Shown piece after piece: positions 37,386 through 44,101 of a DNA stretch of 64,000 nucleotides (within the stretch, counting starts at the first letter, position 1; the number at the start of each line of letters is the position of its first letter). This DNA comes from Verrucomicrobiaceae bacterium. GTDB taxonomy: Bacteria; Verrucomicrobiota; Verrucomicrobiia; Verrucomicrobiales; Verrucomicrobiaceae. The stretch covers positions 186,001 to 250,000 of the forward strand of contig JAIBCL010000006.1 in the NCBI GenBank assembly GCA_019694165.1, given 5' to 3'. Under the pieces are notes generated by a model. It was given only the letters and a program-made list of their open reading frames with translations, was not told where the DNA came from and made no database searches. The position numbers and the translations under genes were made by a program.

Positions 37386-37702
37386 AGTTGGCCACTATGC
37401 ACCCAACCGCCGAGCGCGAGTTGGGTGAGATCACGGATTACTACGCAGCGATAGCTGCGGAACTGGCTGACGCCTTCGTGGGCTGTTTCGAGTCGTATAA
37501 GGCCCGAATCGTCGAAAATCCGCTGCAATTCAGCATCCGCAGGGGAGCCGTTCGCCGGGCGAATCTCGCTCCGCAGTTCGGCGAATACTACCTGCCGTTT
37601 ATGATCCAAAAGAATCGCGTTGTCATTCTCGCTGTCGCGCACGCCAGACGCCGACCGCACTACTGGCGGGATCGAATTGGCGAGGCGAAGAAGCTGGCTT
37701 GA
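37382..37702 (+). CDS. ParE/RelE-family toxin
   Basis: The 106-residue protein has the ParE/RelE fold signature: an N-terminal strand and helices (MHPTAERELGEITDYYAAI and LADAFVGCFESYKARIVENP), a central QFSIRRGAVRRANLAPQFGEYYLPFMI region, and a C-terminal ILAVAHARRRPHYWRDRI that matches the conserved VLAVAH..R.P.YW pattern. ParE-type toxins inhibit gyrase and RelE-type toxins cleave mRNA; this sequence is closer to ParE. The start overlaps the antitoxin gene. The pair probably stabilises the island. Confidence 0.85.
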   Translation: MKLATMHPTAERELGEITDYYAAIAAELADAFVGCFESYKARIVENPLQFSIRRGAVRRANLAPQFGEYYLPFMIQKNRVVILAVAHARRRPHYWRDRIGEAKKLA

Positions 37703-37786
37703 TTCGGCGAAACCGCACCCGAAAAGAGCGAGGTTTCTTCGTGTCCTTTAGACCAGCGGCCACTTCACAAACCGCCGCTTTCATGG

Positions 37787-37822
37787 TGTAGTGTCGCGAA
37801 ACAGATAATGTCCGACACTACA
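37787..37822. repeat. Perfect 10-bp inverted repeat with 16-bp spacer
   Basis: TGTAGTGTCG at 37787-37796 pairs with CGACACTACA at 37813-37822 across a 16-base spacer that itself contains ATGTC. The outer ends read TG...CA. It lies 85 bp after the toxin gene and marks the start of the palindrome-rich non-coding segment. The shape suits a recombination or transposon-end site or a protein-binding site. Confidence 0.65.
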
Positions 37823-38314
37823 AATGGCTCTACATCCATCGTATGTAGGGGCTATCGCCCGCGCTATCGCGAATCCGCCGGTCAACAGAGCGACAACTTG
37901 CGCCCCCAACGTGTCCGGGCTACCGCCCGACCTCGCAGTTTTTCCATACGGCTATCGGGACTCGGAGCGGCCTAACCGGCGCACACTCGCCAAAAACCGC
38001 GAGGTCGGGCGCTACACGGGCTATCGCCCTGCCCGACACGTTGGGGGACTACTGGCGCACGACCACGCGCCGAGGGCGCGACGACTTCGCAGCCGCTAGC
38101 CGCAGGCTGCGCACGACCGCCGTTGGAAAAACTGCCGCGCTGTCCCCTGCCGCGACGAGCGGCGGTATGATGGTCGCGGAGCTTCGGGACTCACAGCCAG
38201 TCGCCATTACCCCGCCGACTCGTTCACACATCGTTTGTCGGCGGCTCATCCTGCAATGCCACACTGACACGGGGGCAGCGCAGGGGAATCGGAGTGGCGG
38301 CTGGCTCTGGAGCC
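37823..38314. other. Palindrome-rich non-coding segment upstream of the VirD4-like gene
   Basis: No credible gene is present in this stretch. Three GGGC-TAYC-GCCC mini-hairpins occur at 37849-37860, 37917-37928 and 38018-38029, with related GCGCTATCGC (37861) and CGGCTATCGGG (37949). A larger imperfect palindrome has outer arms 37903-37920 and 38031-38047 (17 bp with one extra C) and inner arms GCCCGACCTCGC 37925-37936 and GCGAGGTCGGGC 37999-38010. GCAGTTTTTCCA (37935-37946) is inverted at 38124-38135. Further stems are at 38067-38079, 38088-38111 and 38213-38243. An origin of transfer or replication, or a folded RNA, would fit. Confidence 0.65.
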
Positions 38315-39604
38315 ATGAACTGCGCACGCTGCCTTATCGGGCACCGCTACGGCTGGGGCGAAGATGTCCCATTCGGCATCTCCGCCACAGATCGGCGGCA
38401 GCATGTTTATGTGATCGGAAAAACCGGCTCCGGTAAATCGACCCTGCTGCGAAACATGATCATCCAGCATGTGTTCGCGGGCGATGGAGTCGGCTTGATT
38501 GATCCGCACGGCGACCTTGCCGAAGACATCCTCGATCATGTCCCGCCGTGGCGGGCCGATCACCTCGTCTATTTCAATCCAGCCGATACCGACTTCCCCA
38601 TCGGTTTGAATCCTCTCGCCAACGTCATGCCGGATGACCGGCATCTCGTCGCTTCGGGTGTCGTAGCCGCATTCAAAAGCATCTGGGCAGACTCGTGGGG
38701 GCCACGTTTGGAATACACGCTTCACAACGCCGTCGCCTCCCTGCTCCACTGTCAGAACACCTCACTCATCGGCATCAATCGCCTTCTCACCGACCCAAGT
38801 TATCGCGCATGGGTAGTGCGCCAGATCGACGATCCGTTTCTGCGCGACTACTGGACTCAGGAATACGAGAGCTACGATCCGCGCTTTTTGCGCGAGATCA
38901 TCGCGCCGATCCAAAACAAAGTCGGCCAGTTCATGCTCTCCCCCATCGTCCGCAACATACTTGGTCAGGTGTGCAGCAAAGTGTCCATTCCTTTCGTGAT
39001 GGACAACGAACGGCTGTTCATCGCCAACCTCTCAAAAGGCAAACTCGGCCACGACAAATCGAACCTTCTCGGCTCGCTGCTCACCACGCAGTTTCAACTC
39101 GCCGCAATGGCGAGAGCAGACACACCGGAGCATGAGCGCCGCGATTTCTACCTGTTCATCGACGAGTTCCAAAACTTCTCCACCGATGCCTTCGCCAGCA
39201 TTCTCGCCGAGGCGCGGAAGTATCGGCTCTCCCTCACTCTCTCCCACCAATACGTCGATCAGCTTTCGCTTCCCGTTCGGCAGGCGGTGTTCGGCAACGT
39301 CGGCACCATGATCGCCTTCCGCGTCGGCCACGCCGACGCCGACGCGCTCCATTTCGAGTTTGGCGAAGAATTTGTGCCGAGCGTTTTCGTCGATCTCAAT
39401 CGCTTCGAGATCATCGCCCGACTTCTTGAAAACGGCTCCAACACGCAGCCGTTCCGAGGCCGAACCATGCCACCGATTGATGAGCGCGTTGGCAGACGCG
39501 AGAAGCTGATTGCGCGATCACGGGAGCGATTCGCGACGCCACGAGCAGAGATTGAAGCGAAGCTCAATCGGTGGCTTACGTCGTCATCCGCCGTCAATTG
39601 CTGA
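38315..39604 (+). CDS. VirD4/TraD-like DNA-transfer ATPase (short form)
   Basis: The 429-residue protein has a Walker A motif GKTGSGKST near residues 35-43, LIDPHGDLAEDILDH, which is typical of type IV coupling ATPases with a TraM-recognition/TraD-DNA-binding domain, and the Walker B segment FYLFIDEFQNFS. The following LAEARKYRLSLTLSHQYVDQL and FGNVGTMIAFRVG segments are the C-terminal helicase-like half. It lacks N-terminal membrane helices, unlike classical VirD4. ATG 38315 has TGGAG seven bases upstream and is preferred over GTG 38294. It should pump DNA during transfer. A second, longer family member is at 50033-53107. Confidence 0.83.
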   Translation: MNCARCLIGHRYGWGEDVPFGISATDRRQHVYVIGKTGSGKSTLLRNMIIQHVFAGDGVGLIDPHGDLAEDILDHVPPWRADHLVYFNPADTDFPIGLNPLANVMPDDRHLVASGVVAAFKSIWADSWGPRLEYTLHNAVASLLHCQNTSLIGINRLLTDPSYRAWVVRQIDDPFLRDYWTQEYESYDPRFLREIIAPIQNKVGQFMLSPIVRNILGQVCSKVSIPFVMDNERLFIANLSKGKLGHDKSNLLGSLLTTQFQLAAMARADTPEHERRDFYLFIDEFQNFSTDAFASILAEARKYRLSLTLSHQYVDQLSLPVRQAVFGNVGTMIAFRVGHADADALHFEFGEEFVPSVFVDLNRFEIIARLLENGSNTQPFRGRTMPPIDERVGRREKLIARSRERFATPRAEIEAKLNRWLTSSSAVNC

Positions 39605-39650
39605 CCGAACGAGGCTTTGGTAGGGTCATTCGCGGATGAGTGCCTCGCGG

Positions 39651-39700
39651 GGTGTCAGCATGAAGCCCGTCTCACAGTGAGGCTGGCTTCTCCTGACACC
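39651..39700 (+). promoter_or_regulatory. 50-nt two-stem hairpin in the leader of the 39730 gene
   Basis: GGTGTCAG (39651-39658) pairs with CTGACACC (39693-39700), and inside it GAAGCC (39662-39667) pairs with GGCTTC (39685-39690). Both arms are perfect. The hairpin ends just upstream of an AAGGAGG ribosome-binding site. It could be a riboregulator, an mRNA stabiliser or a protein-binding site on DNA. Confidence 0.55.
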
Positions 39701-39729
39701 ACAACCCAAAACAGCAAGGAGGCATTCTC

Positions 39730-40023
39730 ATGTCCGTTTCCGCTACCGCGCCACCAAAGGCCAAATTCCCTCTTGGTAATCTTGTCTCGACACCAGGAGC
39801 ACTGGAAGTCCTCACGCATCCTGAAATCATGTCCGCGCTTTCGCGCCACATCACCGGAGATTGGGGCGAAGTCGATGCCGAAGACAAACGCGCCAACGAT
39901 CAATCCCTGATCGACGGCTCGCGACTGCTTTCCGCTTATCGCAGCCAAGACGGCACCAAGTTCTGGATCATCACCGAAGCCGACCGATCCGTCACCACCG
40001 TATTGCTGCCGGAGGAATACTGA
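39730..40023 (+). CDS. Hypothetical protein conserved-looking, 97 residues
   Basis: The product is a small soluble protein with no signal peptide or membrane segment. It has an N-terminal Pro/Ala-rich part, a helical middle (ALEVLTHPEIMSALSRHITGDWGEV) given here only in part, and a C-terminal strand-rich part (RLLSAYRSQDGTKFWIITEADRS, then VTTVLLPEEY). Start 39730 has an excellent AAGGAGG site eight bases upstream, and a strong terminator follows at 40049, so it forms its own transcription unit. I do not assign a function; the FWIITEADRSVTTVLLPEEY ending is typical of small plasmid proteins. Confidence 0.72.
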   Translation: MSVSATAPPKAKFPLGNLVSTPGALEVLTHPEIMSALSRHITGDWGEVDAEDKRANDQSLIDGSRLLSAYRSQDGTKFWIITEADRSVTTVLLPEEY

Positions 40024-40048
40024 TCGAGATCTGATGCAGCACTCGCGC

Positions 40049-40076
40049 CCCCGTCAAATCGACGGGGCTTTCTTTT
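40049..40076 (+). terminator. Rho-independent terminator
   Basis: CCCCGTC (40049-40055) and GACGGGG (40061-40067) form a 7-bp stem with a 5-base loop, followed by CTTTCTTTTCT. It lies 26 bp after the stop of the 39730-40023 gene. Confidence 0.85.
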
Positions 40077-40129
40077 CTCAAGACCACGGAGCGAGTCAGC
40101 ACACCTTGCATCATCTCCCCCGTGCCGAA

Positions 40130-40498
40130 TCACTCCTTCTCCACCCCATACACGCGCTTTTGCGCGTAAGTGGTCAACCAGACCGCAGCATCCACCGCCT
40201 CGCCGCGCTTTTCTTCCAGTGCGTCTCTAGCGTCTTGCGCGAGGCCGAGTGCGAGTTTCGCGGCGCAGTGTGGGTGAAGGGAAATGCCCATTTCCATAAA
40301 CTGCCAATAAATATACGGCGTGCCGAGCTTCTCTCCGCACTTGAAGCAGTCGTCGTGAATCTCGTTGCACTCCACTCGGCTCAACGGCTCTGCGAAGCCC
40401 ATCGCGGCCAGCTTGGATTTCTCCGCGTCCGTCAGGTCGGGATCAGTCATCCAGTCGGGATGCTTGGGGATGAAGTCTTGCTCTCGAATCAAGCTCAT
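40130..40498 (-). CDS. Hypothetical protein with Cys/His metal-site candidate
   Basis: The 122-residue protein has a charged N-terminus, a segment CNEIHDDCFKCGEKLG and a later LHPHCAAKL, which together could bind one zinc ion through CxxC plus HxxHC residues. The C-terminal part is helical (AQDARDALEEKRGEAVDAAVWL). I do not recognise a family. It is the only minus-strand gene between the coupling ATPase and the replication-relaxation gene and is divergent from the latter, with 23 bp between starts. Confidence 0.65.
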   Translation of the reverse strand: MSLIREQDFIPKHPDWMTDPDLTDAEKSKLAAMGFAEPLSRVECNEIHDDCFKCGEKLGTPYIYWQFMEMGISLHPHCAAKLALGLAQDARDALEEKRGEAVDAAVWLTTYAQKRVYGVEKE

Positions 40499-40521
40499 GG
40501 CTCGCGTGATAAAATAGCTTC

Positions 40522-41457
40522 ATGTCAATCACCGTCGCCCGGCGACTGCCGCGCTTTCGGCGCGTGAGCGATCAAGTATCGCCTATTCAAATTACGTCGC
40601 GCGACCTCGAAATCATCCGCCAAATCAGCCGACATCGCTTTTTGCGCTCCACACACGTCATCGCCCTCGCGGGTGGCAGCGCACAGCAAGTCTTGCGGCG
40701 ACTCCAGCGGCTCTACCACCTCGGCTATCTGGAGCGACCGAAATGCCAGATCGACTACTACCACCGCACCGGTTCGCAGCGCCTTGTGTATGGCCTCGCG
40801 CGGAAAGGCGCGACAGTGCTCGCCAGTCTCGGTGGTTCCGAACACAGACCCATCGATTGGAATGAGAAGAACCAGCACATAGGCCGCCCGTTTCTCGAAC
40901 ACGCTTTGCTCGTGAGTGACTTCACAGTTTTGCTCGAACTCTCCTGTCGCTCCCGAAACGATGTGCGGTTCATCACCGCCAACGAACTCCCGCTGCCGTC
41001 AGCCACACAGAAACTCGGTGAACCATTCCGTTGGGGCGTCACGATGCCCACTGGAGAAAAACTCGGCATTGTCCCCGATGCCGTTTTTGCCCTCGATCAA
41101 ACCCGCGCTGGCGGCACCATAGAGCGCACCTTCTACTTTCTCGAAGCCGACCGCGCCACCATGCCGATCACGCGACGCGGACTGAAACAAACCTCCTTCT
41201 TTCGCAAACTTCTCGCCTACGAAGCCACATGGTCACACGGCCTCCATCGTTCTCGCTTCGGTTTTCACCGCTTCCGCGTGCTCACAATCACCAGCACCTC
41301 GCAGCGCAGCACCAACCTCATCGCCGCCAGCCGCAAGCTGAGGAGCGGCCAAGGACTTTTCATGTTCTCCGATGCGGCGGCGCTCTCCTCTGCCGCCAAT
41401 GCGCTCGCGATGTCTTGGCGCACCGCGATCAATCAGACGGAAACACTCCTTCGGTGA
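40522..41457 (+). CDS. Replication-relaxation family protein
   Basis: The 311-residue protein has the N-terminal winged helix of the replication-relaxation family: LEIIRQISRHRFLRSTHVIALAGGSAQQVLRRLQRLYHLGYLE, given here in parts as ITSRDLEIIRQISRHRFLR and VLRRLQRLYHLGYLERP. It is followed by YGLARKGATVLASLGG and a C-terminal domain with a conserved IVPDAVFAL and FYFLEADRATMPI. Family members are found on plasmids and ICEs of many phyla and are thought to act in replication initiation or mobilisation. It supports the mobile nature of the region. Confidence 0.82.
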   Translation: MSITVARRLPRFRRVSDQVSPIQITSRDLEIIRQISRHRFLRSTHVIALAGGSAQQVLRRLQRLYHLGYLERPKCQIDYYHRTGSQRLVYGLARKGATVLASLGGSEHRPIDWNEKNQHIGRPFLEHALLVSDFTVLLELSCRSRNDVRFITANELPLPSATQKLGEPFRWGVTMPTGEKLGIVPDAVFALDQTRAGGTIERTFYFLEADRATMPITRRGLKQTSFFRKLLAYEATWSHGLHRSRFGFHRFRVLTITSTSQRSTNLIAASRKLRSGQGLFMFSDAAALSSAANALAMSWRTAINQTETLLR

Positions 41458-41609
41458 ATCTGCACCGCTCATCACACAATAAAGCGGCCCACTTGTCCAT
41501 AGCTGCCCCCTGTTGGTAGCATTCCCCGCAGAACACACGGCGGCGCTCGCATTGCCCCGTGTCAGTTCATCTCTGCAATCTCAACACGATCTGAAAGGAG
41601 TTCTTTCCC

Positions 41610-42647
41610 ATGTCTCAAAACACCAAAGCTCGGTGGGTCGATTTCGCCCACGTCAAAGCCTCGGTCACGATTGATCAAGTGCTTGTTCACTATGGCATCC
41701 GTGATCAGTTCAAACCCCAAGGCAGCGGCCAGAGCCTTCGCGGGCCGTGCCCCATTCATGGCGGCAAAGCCAAGGATTTCTCTGTAGATCTCAGCAAGAA
41801 CATCTGGATTTGCCATTCCAGCCGATGCTCATGCGGCGGAAATGTCCTCGACCTCGTGCGGCTCAAAGAGCAGACCACGCTTCGTCAGGCTGCCATTCTG
41901 CTTTGCGATTGGTTCAACATTTCGGATACGCCGAACGCGGATTCACACCCCGTGTCGGCTGATAGCAATCAGCCCAGGCGACAAAAACCGAAGGAGTATG
42001 CGCAAAAGCAAGAGCCGCCGAAAGCTGCTCGCGAGTCTGCCGAGGAGGCGAAGCCGAACAAACCACTCAGCTTCGCGCTATCCAATCTCGACCCCGCGCA
42101 TCCGTATCTTGCGGAGCGCGGATTGACGGCGGAAACCATCGAGCATTTCGGCCTCGGCTTCTGTGCAAAAGGCATGATGGCTGGCCGCGTCGTGGTGCCA
42201 ATCCACAACGCCGCCGCTGAACTCGTCGCCTATGCCGGACGCTGGCCCGGCGAGCCGCCGGACAAGGACACGCCAAAATGGAAGCTGCCGCCCGGTTACT
42301 GGAAGACGCAGGACATCTTCAACTTGTTCCGCATCGCCGAGGAACCGGCAGAGACGCCGCTCGTCATCGTCGAGGGCTTCATCGGTGCCATGTGGCTCCA
42401 CCAACTCGGCCACCACAAAGTCATCGCGCTGATGGGCAGCACGATGAGTGACGTTCAACTGTCCCTCATCGCCCAGCGCATCACAGCGAGCACTCGGATT
42501 GTCATCATGTTCGACGAGGACGAAGCCGGTCGCGAAGGCCGCGACGAAATCGCCCCGCGCCTCGCCGCGCTCTGTTACGTCCGCATCCACCGCTTCCCTG
42601 AAGAAGGAACGCAACCTGAGTCTTTACAGCAAAACACTGTCGAGTAG
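41610..42647 (+). CDS. DNA primase-like protein (CHC2 zinc finger and Toprim)
   Basis: The 345-residue protein has a CHC2 zinc-binding domain at the N-terminus (CPIHGGKAKDFSVDL, then WICHSSRCSCGGNVLDLVRL, residues about 45-85). A Pro/Lys-rich linker follows, then a DnaG-type N-terminal core segment (YLAERGLTAETIEHFGLGF). A Toprim domain has VIVEGFIGAMWLHQLG (near residue 252) and MFDEDEAGREGRDE (near 297) with the DxDxxG acidic site. It is shorter than DnaG and lacks the helicase-binding domain, as in element-borne primases. The ATG has AAAGGAG nine bases upstream. A hairpin (ACACGG at 41535, CCGTGT at 41557) lies in the leader. A decayed copy of its 3' end lies at 43740-44035. Confidence 0.88.
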   Translation: MSQNTKARWVDFAHVKASVTIDQVLVHYGIRDQFKPQGSGQSLRGPCPIHGGKAKDFSVDLSKNIWICHSSRCSCGGNVLDLVRLKEQTTLRQAAILLCDWFNISDTPNADSHPVSADSNQPRRQKPKEYAQKQEPPKAARESAEEAKPNKPLSFALSNLDPAHPYLAERGLTAETIEHFGLGFCAKGMMAGRVVVPIHNAAAELVAYAGRWPGEPPDKDTPKWKLPPGYWKTQDIFNLFRIAEEPAETPLVIVEGFIGAMWLHQLGHHKVIALMGSTMSDVQLSLIAQRITASTRIVIMFDEDEAGREGRDEIAPRLAALCYVRIHRFPEEGTQPESLQQNTVE

Positions 42648-42656
42648 CTGCTACCC

Positions 42657-42686
42657 CGCCTCCCCAAGTGGAAGGCGGTTTTCTTG
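42657..42686 (+). terminator. Rho-independent terminator of the primase gene
   Basis: CCGCCT (42657-42662) pairs with AGGCGG (42674-42679), followed by TTTTCTT. It lies 10 bp after the primase stop. A degenerate copy with CCCCGC...GGCGGC occurs at about 43997-44029. Confidence 0.8.
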
Positions 42687-42690
42687 TCGG

Positions 42691-43023
42691 TCACAGGTTT
42701 AGCAATACTAGCGACACCACGCCCAGCGCAAAGCCGATCATCTCGCGCGTGGTGAGATGCTCTCCGAAGAGCACAAGGCCGCAGATGGCAAGGCTCACGC
42801 TCCACAATACCGAGAACAAGACTCCCGAAGTGGCGAGCTTGGCAGTTTGCAGCACGATCACCCAACTGAAGCCGCACAGGCCGTAGATCAATGAACCCAC
42901 GATGAAGCTACCGGAGGTGAACGGTCGCGGCAGCGCGGCGGCGCGCTTGAAGAAGACATCACCGATGGCGCAGATGAGCACCAACCAGACAATATGAAGC
43001 CATGCCACCGCGCTCATTTGCAC
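42691..43023 (-). CDS. Small four-helix transporter (SMR/EamA-like)
   Basis: The 110-residue product consists of four hydrophobic segments: WLHIVWLVLICAIGDVFFK, FIVGSLIYGLCGFSWVIVL, LFSVLWSVSLAICGLVLF and MIGFALGVVSLVLLNL. This is the size and layout of small multidrug resistance or half-size EamA transporters, which work as dimers exchanging cationic compounds for protons. The SMR membrane glutamate is not obvious in helix 1, so substrate is uncertain. The start overlaps the end of the SET gene by 10 bp (or 4 bp if the ATG at 43017 is used), suggesting co-translation. Confidence 0.75.
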   Translation of the reverse strand: MQMSAVAWLHIVWLVLICAIGDVFFKRAAALPRPFTSGSFIVGSLIYGLCGFSWVIVLQTAKLATSGVLFSVLWSVSLAICGLVLFGEHLTTREMIGFALGVVSLVLLNL

Positions 43024-43379
43024 CGGAACGAGTAGCCCAACTGGCGGTAATCTAGCGTGATCTCTTCACCCGGCAGGATGTCGCGGATCGCGGTGATCGT
43101 GTTACCGCCGTCCGTCGCGTTCGGGGTGTCGGAATGGTTAATGAACCGGTCATCGTCACCGGTCAGCAGGTAGCAGCCGCAGTCGTTTTCAAACGACGAG
43201 TAGTAGAGCACCTGCCTCTGGGCGTGAGGCGACAAGTTTCTGAGTTCGTTTTCTGTGTAGCGAACGTCAAACGGCGGGTCGAATGCCCAGATAGTTTCCC
43301 CCGCCTTGATGTGTTGATGGGCGAACAAACCTTGGCCGTGAATGAGGGAAGGTTGGGCAGTGGCGTGAACTCGAAGCAT
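43014..43379 (-). CDS. SET domain protein (lysine methyltransferase-like)
   Basis: The 121-residue product is a compact SET domain. It starts VHATAQPSLIHGQGLFAHQHIKAGE, the G-x-G-L-F segment that binds S-adenosylmethionine, has DDRFINHSDTPNA with the diagnostic NHS pseudoknot motif, and ends with ILPGEEITLDYRQL, matching the GEEITxDY motif. Catalytic residues appear intact, so protein-lysine methylation is a fair prediction; the substrate is unknown. Start 43379 (MLRVHAT) was chosen; the frame further upstream runs antisense to the XRE gene. An operator pair begins three bases upstream of this start. Confidence 0.85.
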   Translation of the reverse strand: MLRVHATAQPSLIHGQGLFAHQHIKAGETIWAFDPPFDVRYTENELRNLSPHAQRQVLYYSSFENDCGCYLLTGDDDRFINHSDTPNATDGGNTITAIRDILPGEEITLDYRQLGYSFRCK

Positions 43380-43381
43380 CG

Positions 43382-43422
43382 GTGTCTGGAAATCCAAACA
43401 ACTTGTCTGGAATCCCAGACAA
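43382..43422. promoter_or_regulatory. Two tandem palindromic operators in the SET/XRE divergent promoter
   Basis: Copy 1 is GTGTCTGG-AAAT-CCAAACAA (43382-43401) and copy 2 is TTGTCTGG-AATC-CCAGACAA (43403-43422). Copy 2 has perfect 8-bp arms. The centres are 21 bp apart, two helical turns, so two dimers would bind on one face. The XRE gene starts 40 bp to the right and the SET gene starts directly to the left. This is the expected layout for autoregulation by the XRE protein together with control of the SET-transporter genes. Confidence 0.72.
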
Positions 43423-43461
43423 TCACAATCAAAAAGGCCCATATTCTCGCGGGGTCTTCTC

Positions 43462-43722
43462 ATGGCAGCCCCGCGCAACATCGTCGGCCCCCAGGTCATG
43501 CGGATTCGGAACGGCAAGAGCATGTCCCAATCCGATCTGGCTGTGGCGTGCCAATTGATCGGCTGGGACGTGTCGCGCGGCGTCATCGCCAGGATCGAGG
43601 GCCGCGTGAAATGGGTGTCGGATTCGGAACTGCTCCAACTGGCGAAGGCACTGAAAGTGACTGTTCCCGAACTCTTTCCCAAAAGCGCGCAGCGATTATT
43701 TCGAATCGCGCAAGCTGGTTAG
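43462..43722 (+). CDS. XRE-family helix-turn-helix regulator
   Basis: The 86-residue protein is a single helix-turn-helix domain: VMRIRNGKSMSQSDLAVACQ, then IGWDVSRGVIARIEGR and VSDSELLQLAKALKVTVPELF. It is divergent from the SET gene, with two well-formed tandem palindromes in the 82-bp gap, so it is probably the repressor of both. The insertion in the recognition helix region (LIGWDVSRGVIARIE) is typical of the branch that contains phage-like regulators. It has the only regulator gene in this part of the island. Confidence 0.85.
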   Translation: MAAPRNIVGPQVMRIRNGKSMSQSDLAVACQLIGWDVSRGVIARIEGRVKWVSDSELLQLAKALKVTVPELFPKSAQRLFRIAQAG

Positions 43723-43739
43723 ACCGCGCTCATTTGCCC

Positions 43740-44035
43740 TGCTCACCAAAGTAAAGACCGCCACTACCACAAAGTCATGCCCCTCATGGGCGGCTCGATG
43801 AGAGCTTCTCAAATCACATATCGCCCAACACCTTACGGAAGACACCCGCATCATCGTCATGCTCGTCGAAGACAACGCCGGGTGAGCAGGCCGCGAGCGA
43901 ATCGCTCACCACCTCGCCCCCCCTCTGCTATACGCGCACCCGCCGGTTCACGGAAGGAATGCAGTCGGTGAGCCTTTTACTGTGACAACAACTCCACCCC
44001 GCTTCTCCGATGGGGCGGCTTCGTTCCTGTCGTTT
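43740..44035 (+). pseudogene. Decayed second copy of the primase 3' end and its terminator
   Basis: The sequence CACAAAGTCATGCCCCTCATGG and what follows aligns with the primase region from about 42400 onward (there CACAAAGTCATCGCGCTGATGG; both quoted in part). In one frame it encodes RIIVMLVEDNAG, then a stop, then AGRERIAHHLAP, matching RIVIMFDEDEAGREGRDEIAPRLA in the intact gene. A stop codon replaces the Arg codon after the Toprim DxDxxG motif and a frameshift separates the two halves. The similarity continues past the stop into the terminator (CCCCGC...GGCGGC at 43997-44015). This is a diverged segmental duplication, not a functional gene. Confidence 0.7.
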
Positions 44036-44101
44036 GTCCTGCAAACTCCTAAACCGCCTTGTTGTCAACAGTTGCTTGTGGTATCAAAGCCAACGACATT
44101 T

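Noticed and set aside
37903-38047. True integron attC site
   Set aside because: The ends read CCCCAAC and GTTGGGG, which do not meet the RYYYAAC/GTTRRRY consensus, and no IntI-type integrase is present. The fold is only similar in outline.
37824-38099. 91-residue ORF in the palindromic segment
   Set aside because: Its codons are made of the inverted repeats and mini-hairpins themselves; there is no ribosome-binding site and no protein-like pattern.
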